This document shows positions 1-8,558 of a stretch of 64,000 nt of DNA, piece after piece. Each line of letters starts with the position of its first letter. The stretch's first letter is position 1. The notes under the pieces are model-generated. The model worked only from the letters and a program-made list of their open reading frames with translations, made no database searches and was not told the origin of the DNA. The stretch comes from Caballeronia megalochromosomata. Lineage in GTDB: Bacteria > Pseudomonadota > Gammaproteobacteria > Burkholderiales > Burkholderiaceae. The position numbers and the translations under genes were made by a program. The DNA lies in contig LRBF01000262.1 of the NCBI GenBank assembly GCA_001580565.1, positions 25,457 to 89,456 on the forward strand, read 5' to 3'.

Positions 1-650
1 CGTCTTTGACGCCCGGCACGTTCTCTGCCGCCACGCGAAGCGCACTGGATTCGTCAGCACTGACGACAGGCCCCCAGAGATGCACGGTCCCGTTCTCGAC
101 GATGACGTTCGCGTGCTCGAGCGCCCAGGGGCGGCCGCTCATCGCGGCGAGCACGCCTTCGCGGATCGACTCGTCGCTGCACTCTGTCGTATCGTGCTGC
201 TCGGGCGCCATGGTCACGAGCGCCCGAATCAGGGTCGTGCGGCTCACGATGCCCACTATCTTTCCGTCGCGCATGACCGGCACACGCTTGATCCGTCTGC
301 GTTCGAACAGTTCGGCAATCTCGGCCACCGGACACCCTTCCGCGACCGTCGTGACGTCGGTGGACATGACGTCTCTGACCTTTCGCCCGTGCTCCTTCAC
401 ATACTGGCTCGCCAGCCCGGTCGTCGATTCGACCAGTTCTCTCCACCATGCGCAACTCGTGACACCGGTTCCGATCTCCGTGCGATGGATAAGATCGCCT
501 TCCGTAATCATGCCCAGCAGCTTTCCGGATTCGTCAAGCACGGGCATCCCGCTGATCCCGGCAAACACCATCGTTCCTGCTGCCAGGCGGACGGACATGT
601 CCGGACTGGCGGAAATGATCGACGTCGTCATGATGTCGGAAGCTTGCACG
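1..650 (-). CDS. CBS-domain pair protein with C-terminal BON domain (partial, runs off window)
   Basis: Reading the minus strand from a GTG at 650 gives an open frame to the window edge with no stop. The start is fixed by a GAGGAG ribosome site just upstream and by the N-terminus (MQASDIMTTSIISASPDMSV), the usual beginning of a CBS pair. CBS1 covers about residues 7-60 (GISGMPVLDESGKLLGMITEGDL). CBS2 follows after a WWRELVE linker (KVRDVMSTDVTTVAEG, then RRIKRVPVMRDGKIVGIVSR). After about residue 155 a BON-like stretch begins (SGRPWALEHANVIVENGTVHLWG). CBS pairs bind adenosyl ligands and act as energy or stress sensors. BON domains are linked to envelope or phospholipid binding. The target is unknown. 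The C-terminus lies outside the window. Confidence 0.88.
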
Positions 651-835
651 CTCTTCTCCTCAAAGGAAAGACAGCACAGTCTTGCACGCCAATCATTCTA
701 CCGGCTGATTTCGATGCGATGTTTGCCGACTCCTCGGCTCGTATCGTGCGCCGGCTGCAGCGGCCGCGCTGCCGAGTGACGCCGTGATGGTCAGCATTGC
801 CAGGCGCGCCTTCAAGACTTCGTCGCTCCGTGCGG

Positions 836-1156
836 CTATTGCAATAGGCTGACGCCAAGCGACTTGTTCCGAAGCACCACGACGAATTCGAACAAGGCGA
901 GCGCGAGCGTCAGGCAGATGCCGATTATCAGGTGCGACGTCAGGTAGAGCGCCCCGGCAACGCCGACCGTGATCAGCATCCACGCAATGAAGTACACGTT
1001 CACGGCCGTCTTGCTCGGATGCTGTCCGAGAATGGGGTTGACTTCCGAGAATCGTTCCGGGTGGCCTGCAATGGTGAGCGTCTGGAACCAGTCGAACATC
1101 AGCGCCAGCAACGCCAGACCTACGCAAATCATGAAAATCAGCAAGATCGAAGTCAT
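836..1156 (-). CDS. Small inner-membrane protein (DUF5658-like)
   Basis: This 106-residue protein begins MTSILLIFMICVGLALLALM and has about three hydrophobic helices (residues 3-20, 50-72, 75-95) separated by a polar loop with an SEVNPILGQHPS motif. The E-x-NP loop recalls DUF5658-type small membrane proteins, a weak family assignment. An in-frame extension upstream to 1246 exists, but the ATG at 1156 has a GAGAGA ribosome site and starts directly with the membrane helix, so I prefer it. A strong 11-bp inverted repeat lies just upstream of the start. No function can be assigned. Confidence 0.7.
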   Translation of the reverse strand: MTSILLIFMICVGLALLALMFDWFQTLTIAGHPERFSEVNPILGQHPSKTAVNVYFIAWMLITVGVAGALYLTSHLIIGICLTLALALFEFVVVLRNKSLGVSLLQ

Positions 1157-1173
1157 CGAAGTCTCTCTAGTCT

Positions 1174-1200
1174 GACACGCGCGATGATTTCGCGCGTGTC
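1174..1200. repeat. Perfect 11-bp inverted repeat (hairpin)
   Basis: GACACGCGCGA, a 5-base loop TGATT, then TCGCGCGTGTC. It sits in the leader of the small membrane protein gene, ending about 17 bases before its ATG, and about 130 bases beyond the stop of the next upstream minus-strand gene. There is no T-run, so it is either a weak terminator for 1330-1782 or an mRNA leader structure. Confidence 0.6.
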
Positions 1201-1329
1201 GTCTTCGTGGAACCGCACCATTCCGGTCATGCGGGCACGTTTGCACCGGACGCGTGTCCGTCTCGTGACAATCAAACGAATGGTTCGGCCGGATGTCTCA
1301 ATACGTTTCAGGGCGCGGCGGCCATGCGC

Positions 1330-1782
1330 TCAGTCGATGCGGACCGCCGTCGTCGCGACCATTTTCGCCGCCTCTGATCGAAGCATGCCGCTCTTGTCGT
1401 TATAGCAGCGGAACGAAAAAGTATCGCCGCTTCTCAGTCTGGACATGAACATGTCGGCACTCCTATGGTCCATCGGCTGGACCAGTGTGAACGGCTCGTC
1501 TCGATTCAGCGGACGGTCGACCCACGCGGCCTCGCCTGGGCCGATCTGCGGGTCGACCTTATTACGCGCCGCCCTGTTCGAATGCCTGAACTTCACATAT
1601 AGCATTCCGTCCTTGTACCAGGTTGTCATCGAACTGTCCCCGCGCACGAGGAGGTCATAAGCCGGTGGCCTTTGTGCCATCGCAGCGGGCGAAAGCGAGA
1701 ACGCGCCGCCGAGCGCAACCAGCGCAACGAGCGCGAATCGGGCGAGCGCCTTCGCGATCGCCGGATGTTTCGAATGTGTCAT
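1330..1782 (-). CDS. Hypothetical secreted protein
   Basis: This 150-residue protein has a classical signal peptide: basic start MTHSKHPAIAKALARF, hydrophobic core ALVALVALGGAFSL, then SPAAMAQ with cleavage after AMA. The mature part (QRPPAYDLLVRGDSSMTTWY and onward) is compact, with one Cys and no family I recognise. The ATG at 1782 is chosen because AGGAGG lies 7 bases before it; an upstream start at 1839 would bury the signal peptide. It reads away from the injection-system operon, leaving about 190 bases for divergent promoters. It is probably periplasmic. Confidence 0.72.
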   Translation of the reverse strand: MTHSKHPAIAKALARFALVALVALGGAFSLSPAAMAQRPPAYDLLVRGDSSMTTWYKDGMLYVKFRHSNRAARNKVDPQIGPGEAAWVDRPLNRDEPFTLVQPMDHRSADMFMSRLRSGDTFSFRCYNDKSGMLRSEAAKMVATTAVRID

Positions 1783-1974
1783 CGGACACCTCCTTACAAG
1801 GGTTTCGAAAAGGACAACGACAAGAGAACGAAAGGACACCCGAGCAATTGAATCGACGTCGCAAAGAAAAAACGCACGCGCGGCGAACGTGATTTCAAAT
1901 CAGCGCTCAGCTTTTCGTTCTCTCAGGCGAAGCCGATGCACGTCCGCTGCATCGTCGAATCGAAGGGAGACATC

Positions 1975-2646
1975 GTGCTTGATGAAGTCGGCAAAAAGCT
2001 GCTGAGCTGGGCCGCGTCGATGGCGGGCGATGCACGCGTCGACCTCGGGCCGCCCGCCGACGATGGCGCCGGCACCCGCGTGAGCCTCTATCTGTTCGAT
2101 CTCGCCCGGGCCGCGGCGAACCGTCCGGTGCAGCAGCGCGTGTGGACTTTCGTGCTGCATTTTCTCGTCAGCGTCGATGCCCCCGCGCCGCTCGATGCGC
2201 ATCGCGTGCTTGCGTCGATTCTGGCGGCCGCGCTCGAAAGTCCGGAGTTCGACGTCGGCGACACCCCGCCTTCCGTCGAACTCTGGCGGGCGCTCGGCGT
2301 ACGACCGCGGCCCGCGTTCACGTTGCACGTGCGATGGCAGCACCGCAAGGAACTGAAGCAGGCGCCGCCGGTGAAGCAGCCGCTCGCAATCGGCGAAGGG
2401 CTGCTCTCCACGTTGAGCGGCATCGTGCTCGGGACGGGCGACGTGCCGATCATGTCGGCAAGCGTGCGAATCGATTCGCTCGGCCGTTCGGCAACGACCG
2501 ATCAAAACGGCCGTTTCCGGATAGCGGGCGTTCCGCGCGGCATTGATCTGCGTCTGCGGGCGAATGCGAAGGGCGTCGAACTCGAATGCGCGGCGCCGGG
2601 CGAACGCGACGACAAAGAGGACTTGGTCATCAGGCTGCCGCTTTGA
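1975..2646 (+). CDS. CIS cap/terminator protein, DUF4255 (Pvc16-like), with C-terminal regulatory-like domain
   Basis: The product is 223 residues from a GTG preceded by AAGGGAGA; an ATG at 1936 has no ribosome site. The N-terminal part (LDEVGKKLLSWAASMAGDARVDLGPP, later RVSLYLFDLARAAANRPVQ and FTLHVRWQHRKELKQAPP) has the layout of DUF4255 proteins, which cap the tail tube and sheath in extracellular CIS. The last 70 residues (LSGIVLGTGDVPIMSASVRI to GRFRIAGVPRGIDLRLRA) form a carboxypeptidase-regulatory-like beta-sandwich. It is the first gene of the injection-system operon, 74 bases before the sheath gene. In Photorhabdus PVC clusters this gene is last, so its position here is unusual. The family call is by pattern recognition. 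Confidence 0.75.
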   Translation: MLDEVGKKLLSWAASMAGDARVDLGPPADDGAGTRVSLYLFDLARAAANRPVQQRVWTFVLHFLVSVDAPAPLDAHRVLASILAAALESPEFDVGDTPPSVELWRALGVRPRPAFTLHVRWQHRKELKQAPPVKQPLAIGEGLLSTLSGIVLGTGDVPIMSASVRIDSLGRSATTDQNGRFRIAGVPRGIDLRLRANAKGVELECAAPGERDDKEDLVIRLPL

Positions 2647-2720
2647 GGTGAAAGGGCGGGCACGCGTGCGGCGCCGGCCGCGTTCATCGAAGTGTGTTGA
2701 GAAGATGGGGGAACATCGAA

Positions 2721-3944
2721 ATGGCGACAAGTTATCTCGCACCGGGTCTGTATATCGAGGAAGCGCCGACCGGCGTGCGCACGATCGAAGCCGTCGGCAC
2801 CAGCACGCCGGCGTTCATCGGTGAGGCGCCGAACCCGGATGCGCGCGTTGGCGTCGCGGAAGCCATCAATGACTGGGAGCAGTTCAAGCGCAAGTTCGTG
2901 TCGAACGGAAGCGCGAGCACGATGCTCTCGCACGCCGTCTTCGGCTTCTACAACAACTGCGGACGCGGACGCTGCTATGTGGTGAACATCGGCAAGCAGA
3001 CCGTGGAGACGGCGCTCGATCAACTCGAACGGATCGACGATATCGCGATCGTCGCGGCGCCCGGCTATACGGACTTTCCCAGCCAGGATGCGCTGCTCAA
3101 TCACTGCCAGAAGATGAACCGCTTCGCCATCCTCGATGCGCCTCGCGAAGTGAAGAACATCGCCAGTCTGACGCAGACGGGAAGCGTTTCCGAGCCGGCC
3201 GGGGCGGCGAGAGCCGGCAAGCCGGCTGACGGCGACGCAACGGAACGCGCAGCCGAAGCCGCCGACGACGCCGGCGTCGGGCCGCCCGATTCCACCTTTG
3301 GCGCGTTTTATTTTCCGTGGATCACCGTGCAGGATGCGCTCAATACGAAGTTGAGGGTGATCGTCGCTGTTCCGCCTTCGGGACATCTCGCGGGGATCTA
3401 CGCGCGCACCGATGCGCGGCGCGGTGTGCACAAGGCCCCGGCCAACGAGCGGATCAACGGCGCATACGACGTCACGTATCGCGTGACGGACAGCGAGCAG
3501 GAGGTGCTCAACCCCGCGGGCGTCAACTGCATCCGCTTCTTCACCAGGGAGGGCGTCTGCGTGTGGGGCGCGCGCACGGTGGCGAAAACGAGCATCGAGT
3601 GGCGATACGTCAACGTGCGGCGCACTTACCAGTGGATATCCAAGTCCATTCGCGGCGGCACGAAGTGGGTCGTGTTCGAGCCGAACGATCCGTCGCTGTG
3701 GAAGAACATCCGCAGCAATGTCGAGCAATTTCTGCTGCAAGCGTGGCGCGGCGGCGCGCTCTTCGGCACCAGTCCCGAGCAGGCCTTCTTCGTCAAATGC
3801 GATGCCGAGACCAATCCGCCCGAGGAAATCGAGAGCGGTCGCGTGATCGCGGTGATCGGGATCGCGCCGGTGCGCCCTGCGGAGTTCGTGTTGTTCCGCA
3901 TCGGGCAGGGCGTGGGCGGCGCGGAAATCGAAACCGTATCGTAA
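2721..3944 (+). CDS. Contractile tail sheath protein
   Basis: A 407-residue sheath protein. The N-terminus MATSYLAPGLYIEEAPTGVR is the hallmark of phage and CIS sheath subunits (Y-PGVYIEE) and is followed by STPAFIGEAP. The C-terminal half has the conserved assembly region (RRTYQWISKSIRGGTKWVVF, FEPNDPSLWKNI, FLLQAWRGGALFGTSPEQAF). Between about residues 150 and 195 there is an Ala/Gly/Asp-rich insertion not expected in the core fold, probably a surface loop. The start at 2721 follows a GGGGAA site. Only one sheath gene is present, whereas PVC-type clusters carry several. The subunits would contract around the tube to drive it into a target membrane. Confidence 0.95.
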   Translation: MATSYLAPGLYIEEAPTGVRTIEAVGTSTPAFIGEAPNPDARVGVAEAINDWEQFKRKFVSNGSASTMLSHAVFGFYNNCGRGRCYVVNIGKQTVETALDQLERIDDIAIVAAPGYTDFPSQDALLNHCQKMNRFAILDAPREVKNIASLTQTGSVSEPAGAARAGKPADGDATERAAEAADDAGVGPPDSTFGAFYFPWITVQDALNTKLRVIVAVPPSGHLAGIYARTDARRGVHKAPANERINGAYDVTYRVTDSEQEVLNPAGVNCIRFFTREGVCVWGARTVAKTSIEWRYVNVRRTYQWISKSIRGGTKWVVFEPNDPSLWKNIRSNVEQFLLQAWRGGALFGTSPEQAFFVKCDAETNPPEEIESGRVIAVIGIAPVRPAEFVLFRIGQGVGGAEIETVS

Positions 3945-3956
3945 ATGGAGGACCAC

Positions 3957-4433
3957 ATGGCTGAAGACACCGCAACCGACGCGCCGCAGTCCGCAGGGCC
4001 GGCAGGCAATGACGATCCTTGCCGCGACTACAACTTCAGGGTCCAGGTGGGTCAGGACGTCATGGGCTATTTCTACGACTGCATCGGCCCGTCGATGCGC
4101 GTGCACAAGATTCCCTATCGGGAAGGCGGCAGCGCGTATTTCACGCGCAGCCTGCCCGGCCCTGTCGATCCCGGCGATGTCACGCTGACGTACGGCATGA
4201 CCCGGACATCGGACCTGTGGGAATGGTTCATGAACACGGTCAAGGGCAAGCGGGACCGGCGCCTCGTCAACATCATCATGCTGGGAAACGACGGCGCGAG
4301 CGAGGCATACCGCTATGTGCTCAGCGATGCCTGGATCACGGAATGGGCGCCCCCGAAGCTCAGCACGCTCGGCAGAAACATCGCGATCCATAGCCTGACG
4401 ATCGCGTGCGACGCGGTCGATCTGAAGCTGTAG
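3957..4433 (+). CDS. Contractile injection system inner tube protein (gp19-like)
   Basis: The product is 158 residues. After an acidic N-terminal tail it shows the T4 gp19-type tube pattern: NFRVQVGQDVMGYFYDCIGP, KIPYREGG, LPGPVDPGDVTLTYGMTRT, LWEWFMNTVKGKRDRRLVNI and a C-terminal SDAWITEWAPPKLSTLGRN. It polymerises as hexameric rings inside the sheath. An ATG at 3945 is in frame, but its own GGAG is the ribosome site for the ATG at 3957. It lies 12 bases after the sheath gene. A second tube gene (as Pvc1/Pvc5) is not seen. Confidence 0.92.
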   Translation: MAEDTATDAPQSAGPAGNDDPCRDYNFRVQVGQDVMGYFYDCIGPSMRVHKIPYREGGSAYFTRSLPGPVDPGDVTLTYGMTRTSDLWEWFMNTVKGKRDRRLVNIIMLGNDGASEAYRYVLSDAWITEWAPPKLSTLGRNIAIHSLTIACDAVDLKL

Positions 4434-4435
4434 CC

Positions 4436-5614
4436 ATGAAGCTCGTGACGCGTTTGACGATCCTGATGCAGCGCGGCGGTTTGCTGCTCATCGGGCTGGG
4501 CGGATGGCTGGCGGGCCGGGCGGCGCACCATCACGACGCGGCCGCGCAGGCCGCGCGGCTTCCGCCGGAACTGGCGGATATCGATCCGGATACGCTCGCG
4601 GCCTGGCGGCGAGCAGGCGCGCCGATGCATTGGCTCGCTCTCGTTGCGCGTGAATCACCGGCGTATCTGCGGGCGGGGCCGGCTGGCACCCGCGCCGGTT
4701 CCGGCGCGCATGACGCGCGGCCGCCGCAAGTGTACGGCGATGGCCCCGCGAAGGCACCCGGCGTCGCTTCGCCGAATGGGCTTCGGCGCGAAGTCGCCAT
4801 GGCGAACGAAGCGCCTGATACGGGACGCACGCGGTCTTCAGTAGCGCGAAGCGAAGTGCATGACGAAGCACCGAATCGGCGCGCGGCGAACGCATCGCCG
4901 AAGGAACCCTCGTCCTTGCAGTTCTCCGGCAAGCGGGCGGCACGGATGGCGCACGTGCAGGCGCCGTCGGCCGCATCGCAGGCTCCGGCCGCGGTCCGTT
5001 CGCAAGCGCCCGGCGTGAACGCCATCGCCGCCGGTTCCGCCGGCACCGGCGTAGGTGCCGGCGCAACCCAACCCACTTACCTTGAGCCGCCACGCTCGGA
5101 AACGCCGCAAGCACGGACGCCGCAGGCGCCGCGCCATCCGCGGCATGACGACACGGCGCCAGGCGACACAGACACTGGCGTTTCCGCACGCCCGCCCACG
5201 CCGTCGGCGCCGTCCGATGCGCCCGCGTACCCGCAGGCGCCCGGTTCCGCGCCCCGGCGGCGCGTGCTGGACGAACCGCCGTTCCCGCCCGCGCGCATCC
5301 CGGACGGCGACTTCGTCGATTGCAGCGGCGCCGACGATCCCGCTATTGCGTCGACGCGTGAAGCGTTGTCCGAGCCGCTGTTCGCTCCGGTGTCCGGCCC
5401 CGTGACCGTTCACCGCGCCCACGAATCGTCCGCGCCCCAATCGGCGCACATCCGGCCCTTGCCGGAGCAACCCGCGCGCGACCTGTGGCCTGCGCTGCCC
5501 GGCCGCGGTGTGCGCGAAACCAGCCACTGGCGGCGTGCCCAGCGCGAAGCCGCGGCGCTGCGCGAACTTGACGCAGAACAACGGGAGGTCACATGGAACG
5601 CGTTGCGTTTCTGA
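4436..5614 (+). CDS. Pro/Ala-rich low-complexity protein of the injection system (unassigned)
   Basis: I do not recognise this 392-residue protein. It starts 2 bases after the tube stop and overlaps the next gene by 22 bases, so it is part of the operon. Residues 1-85 look folded, with a hydrophobic stretch (LLLIGLGGWLAGRAA) followed by an acidic helix (LPPELADIDPDTLAAWRRAG). Residues 85-340 are Ala/Pro/Arg-rich and probably disordered. The last 40 residues (TSHWRRAQREAAALRELDAE) form a charged helix. Its place between tube and CIS_tube genes corresponds to pvc6 in PVC clusters, but it is much longer. It could be a short tape-measure substitute, a baseplate linker or a cargo adaptor; no direct evidence separates these. 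Confidence 0.6.
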   Translation: MKLVTRLTILMQRGGLLLIGLGGWLAGRAAHHHDAAAQAARLPPELADIDPDTLAAWRRAGAPMHWLALVARESPAYLRAGPAGTRAGSGAHDARPPQVYGDGPAKAPGVASPNGLRREVAMANEAPDTGRTRSSVARSEVHDEAPNRRAANASPKEPSSLQFSGKRAARMAHVQAPSAASQAPAAVRSQAPGVNAIAAGSAGTGVGAGATQPTYLEPPRSETPQARTPQAPRHPRHDDTAPGDTDTGVSARPPTPSAPSDAPAYPQAPGSAPRRRVLDEPPFPPARIPDGDFVDCSGADDPAIASTREALSEPLFAPVSGPVTVHRAHESSAPQSAHIRPLPEQPARDLWPALPGRGVRETSHWRRAQREAAALRELDAEQREVTWNALRF

Positions 5615-6222
5615 TCGAGGCGACGGGCGAGCGCATCGACTGCCTGCTCAATCCGGAGTCGCTCGAACTGCGCCGCGAGGCGGGCATCGACCGGCGCAGC
5701 CTCGTCGGCGGGTTCATAGGCGGATACGTCGGCGATTCCGCATGGTCCGACGACGCGCTCGTCTGCGGCGGCGGCCGGACCGAACTCCAGCTCGACCTGC
5801 TCTTCGACACGTCGCTCGTGCCGGCGCCCGCCGAATGCAACGACGTGCAGGAGCTTACGAACCCGTTCTGGGGGCTGGCCGAACACGCCGCCGACGCCAA
5901 CGGGCGTCGTCGTCAGCACGTCGTGCGGCTCGTGTGGGGGAAGGCGTGGAACGTGCCGGGCATCGTCGCGTCGGTTGCGGGGCGTTTCGAATGCTTTTTG
6001 CAGAACGGCGCGCCGCAGCGCTGCTGGCTGCGCATGCTGTTCATCCGCGTTGCCGATCCCGCGCGCATGCGCGGCGACACCCGCACACCGCAACTCGCGG
6101 CGCCCGGAGCGGCCGGCCTTCTCGACGCGGGCGCGCCCGGTTTCGAGCCCGATATCGCCTCCGCCGGCATCGGACTGGCATCGCACGACCTGCCGGCAAG
6201 CCTGCTCGGGAGCGGACGATGA
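5593..6222 (+). CDS. CIS_tube-domain baseplate/tube-initiator protein (Pvc7-like)
   Basis: A 209-residue protein with GGGAGG before the ATG. It has the CIS_tube domain signature: AFLIEATGERIDCLLNPESL at the start, a middle LQLDLLFDTS segment and the characteristic VRLVWGKAWNVPGIVASVAG with CFLQNGAPQRCWLRMLFIRV. This family sits between the spike hub and the first tube ring and starts tube polymerisation. The LysM tail often found at the C-terminus is absent: the end is Ala/Gly-rich. It overlaps the next gene by ATGA, indicating translational coupling with the spike. Confidence 0.88.
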   Translation: MERVAFLIEATGERIDCLLNPESLELRREAGIDRRSLVGGFIGGYVGDSAWSDDALVCGGGRTELQLDLLFDTSLVPAPAECNDVQELTNPFWGLAEHAADANGRRRQHVVRLVWGKAWNVPGIVASVAGRFECFLQNGAPQRCWLRMLFIRVADPARMRGDTRTPQLAAPGAAGLLDAGAPGFEPDIASAGIGLASHDLPASLLGSGR

Positions 6223-7718
6223 AGGCACCCGTGCCTCATCCCGCGCTAGCGGTGCAGGTCGCCGGACAGGATGCGCCGGCGGCGTGGCTGCGCCTTCTCG
6301 TCGATGTGAAAGTGCGCCAGCGGCTCGGCATGCCGAGCGTTTGCGAGATGACCTTTCTCGACGCCGAAGGGCTGCTCGACGACACGGCGCTCACGCGCGT
6401 GGGAAGCGAATTGAAGATCTCGCTCGCCGATACCGGCGCGCTGCTTTTTTGCGGCGACATCACCGGCCTCGCGTATGTGTATCAGTCGGCCTACGGCCGC
6501 GAGCTGCGCGTGCGCGCGTACGATCGGCTCGGCCGTCTCGCGCGGCGTCAGAAGCTGCGTAATCTCACGCGGACGAACGTGACGGAAGTGGTGCGCGAGT
6601 TGACGTCCGATCTCGCGGTCGAGGTCGCCTGCGATGCCCCCGATCTTCCGCTCGATCACGTCATTCAGCACGAGCAGACCGATCTGCAATTCCTCAACGG
6701 GATCACGGAGCGCGCGGGACTGTATGCCTTTCTCGCGGGCGACGTGCTCCAGTTGATTTCGCTTGCGGGCTCCGGTGGCGTCGAACTGGCGCTGGGACGC
6801 GAGCTGTTCGAAGCGCGCTTCACGCGCAACGGCATGTCGGACTGCGAGAGCGTGACCACGCGCGGCTGGAACAGCTGGCTTGCCGAAGCGCACACCGGCG
6901 AGGCCGGCGGCGGACCGGGCGGGACGATTCGACAAGGCGCTTTGCCTTCGCTGCGCGCATTCCTCGTCAACCGCGCATTCGCGAGCGACGCCGAAGCCGA
7001 GCGCGCCTCGCGTGCCGAGCTGGAATTCCGCGCGGCGTGCGCGTCGTGCATCGCGGGCGTGGCGAGCGGCGACCCTCGTTTGCGACCGGGCGCCCGCGTG
7101 ACGGTGAAGGGCGTGGCGGCAGCGCTCGAAGGGCCGTATGTGCTCAGCGCGGTGAATCACAGCATCGGCGCGGAGAGCGGCTTCGTCAGCGAGATCGAAA
7201 GCATGCCCGAGCGGCCGCCGATGCGTAGCCACAGCATGTCGATGACCCTCGGCAACGTCTGCCGCACCGAGGACCCGCAGGCGCTCGGCCGCGTGCAACT
7301 GATGCTGCCCGCGCTCGGCGATCTGACGACCGACTGGGTTCAGACGGTGTCGCCGTGGGCCGGCGCGGGCAAGGGCTTCATGTCGCAGGCCGATATCGGC
7401 GACACCGTGCTGTTCGCGTACTTCGGCGCGGACCCGGCGCACGGCGTCGTGCTCGGAAGCGTCTACGGCAACGGCGGCCCTCCGGAAGACTGGGCGAGAA
7501 CCATGAGCGGCCAGTGCTACGCGATCATCACGCCGGGCGGACACAAGATCCGCCTCGACGACTCGAAGGGCAGCGCGCGCATCCAGAGCGGCGACGGCAG
7601 CTACATCGACCTGTCGCCGTCCGCGACCGTGCTGCATTCGCGCGCCGCGCTGCGCATCGAAGCGCCGGGCCAGCCGCTGGTGCTGCGCGCGCGCACCATC
7701 GACCTCGAGCGAGGCTGA
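6219..7718 (+). CDS. VgrG/Pvc8-like spike protein (gp27-gp5 fusion)
   Basis: The product is 499 residues. Residues 1-330 form the gp27-like hub (PAAWLRLLVDVKVRQRLGMP, ELRVRAYDRLGRLARRQKLR, then VIQHEQTDLQFLNGITERAG, the classical EQTDLQFL hub motif). Residues 345-445 form the gp5-type OB fold (LGNVCRTEDPQALGRVQLML, WVQTVSPWAGAGKGFMSQAD, IGDTVLFAYFGADPAHGVVL). The rest is a short beta-helix (GHKIRLDDSKGSARIQSGDG). It forms the membrane-piercing trimer. ATGA overlap with the preceding gene fixes the start. No C-terminal effector extension is seen. Confidence 0.94.
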   Translation: MKAPVPHPALAVQVAGQDAPAAWLRLLVDVKVRQRLGMPSVCEMTFLDAEGLLDDTALTRVGSELKISLADTGALLFCGDITGLAYVYQSAYGRELRVRAYDRLGRLARRQKLRNLTRTNVTEVVRELTSDLAVEVACDAPDLPLDHVIQHEQTDLQFLNGITERAGLYAFLAGDVLQLISLAGSGGVELALGRELFEARFTRNGMSDCESVTTRGWNSWLAEAHTGEAGGGPGGTIRQGALPSLRAFLVNRAFASDAEAERASRAELEFRAACASCIAGVASGDPRLRPGARVTVKGVAAALEGPYVLSAVNHSIGAESGFVSEIESMPERPPMRSHSMSMTLGNVCRTEDPQALGRVQLMLPALGDLTTDWVQTVSPWAGAGKGFMSQADIGDTVLFAYFGADPAHGVVLGSVYGNGGPPEDWARTMSGQCYAIITPGGHKIRLDDSKGSARIQSGDGSYIDLSPSATVLHSRAALRIEAPGQPLVLRARTIDLERG

Positions 7719-7719
7719 C

Positions 7720-8067
7720 ATGCTCGCCCTCACGGAAGACGCGGTCATCGTCTGCGCGCACCAGAAAGGCCGCGTCCAGATCACGCCATCGCAGGACTTC
7801 TGCCGCGCCGACGGCAGGCGTCTGCTCGTCGACGACGATCCCGAGCACAGGCATATCTCGGGTTGCCCGAACCTCAATCCGGCGATTGGCATCAAGCCCT
7901 GCACATCGACGCTCGGTGTGGACGAAGGCTATTCGGACTTCGTGCGTATCGGCGGGCGCCGGCTGTGCATCGCGCCGCTGTCCGGTCACACCGACGGCAC
8001 GCCGTCCGGGGCGGTCGAATATCTGACGCGCGACCCGGGGCAGCACTTCATCGACTGCAAGCCCTGA
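7720..8067 (+). CDS. Small conserved CIS protein, candidate spike tip (PAAR position)
   Basis: This 115-residue protein starts 1 base after the spike stop. It contains several Cys and His residues (ICAHQKG, DFCRADG, HRHISGCPN, GIKPCTST, LCIAPLSGHTDG, QHFIDCKP) that could bind a metal. PVC clusters carry a small PAAR tip protein near here, but the PAAR P-A-A-R pattern is not visible, so tip identity is inferred only from position, size and Cys/His content. A baseplate accessory role is the alternative. Confidence 0.6.
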   Translation: MLALTEDAVIVCAHQKGRVQITPSQDFCRADGRRLLVDDDPEHRHISGCPNLNPAIGIKPCTSTLGVDEGYSDFVRIGGRRLCIAPLSGHTDGTPSGAVEYLTRDPGQHFIDCKP

Positions 8068-8092
8068 CGCGCGCGCGCAAAGGAGAGACGAC

Positions 8093-8554
8093 GTGGCGAT
8101 CGCAAGCAAGGCATGGAAGTTTCGGATACCCGGCGAGACGCACGGCGGCGGCGCCGGCGCGCCGACCGGCGCTTCGGGCGCGCTCACGCGTCATATCGGA
8201 CCGCGCATCTCGATGACGGGCGGCATCGAGATGGTGTCGGATGCGCAGGCGGTGCGCCAGGCGATCCTGCTGCTCCTGCACACGACGCCCGGTGAGCGGG
8301 TGATGCGCCCCGAGTACGGCTGCGGGCTGCGGCATCTGCTCTTCTCGCCCAACGACGACACGACCGCGGGTCTCGCGATCCATCTCGTGCGGGCCGCGCT
8401 GGAGCGCTGGGAGCCGCGCATCGACATCGTGCGGATCGACGCGACGCGCGACCCCGATCGCGCCGAAGTCCTGCTGATCGAGCTTCAATACCGCCTGCGC
8501 GCGACGCAGGAGCCCGGTGCGCTGTACGTACCGCTGAACTTGAACGGAGGCTGA
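8093..8554 (+). CDS. Baseplate wedge protein gp25/GpW family (Pvc9-like)
   Basis: A 153-residue protein with AAGGAGAG before the ATG. The gp25 core is clear: AVRQAILLLLHTTPGERVMR, PEYGCGLRHLLFSPND, TAGLAIHLVRAALERWEPRI. This matches the T4 gp25/TssE fold, in which the E-R/P-E-Y-G segment is the family signature. It connects the sheath's first ring to the baseplate wedges. The N-terminal 40 residues carry a Gly-rich stretch not typical of the core. It lies 4 bases before the J gene. Confidence 0.92.
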   Translation: MAIASKAWKFRIPGETHGGGAGAPTGASGALTRHIGPRISMTGGIEMVSDAQAVRQAILLLLHTTPGERVMRPEYGCGLRHLLFSPNDDTTAGLAIHLVRAALERWEPRIDIVRIDATRDPDRAEVLLIELQYRLRATQEPGALYVPLNLNGG

Positions 8555-8558
8555 CGCC

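Noticed and set aside
2502..4391. 629-residue open frame on the minus strand
   Set aside because: It lies antisense to the sheath and tube genes, is Arg/His/Ala-rich without domains, and is a by-product of high GC codon use.
6246..7904. 552-residue open frame on the minus strand
   Set aside because: Antisense shadow of the spike gene, with no ribosome site or family motif.
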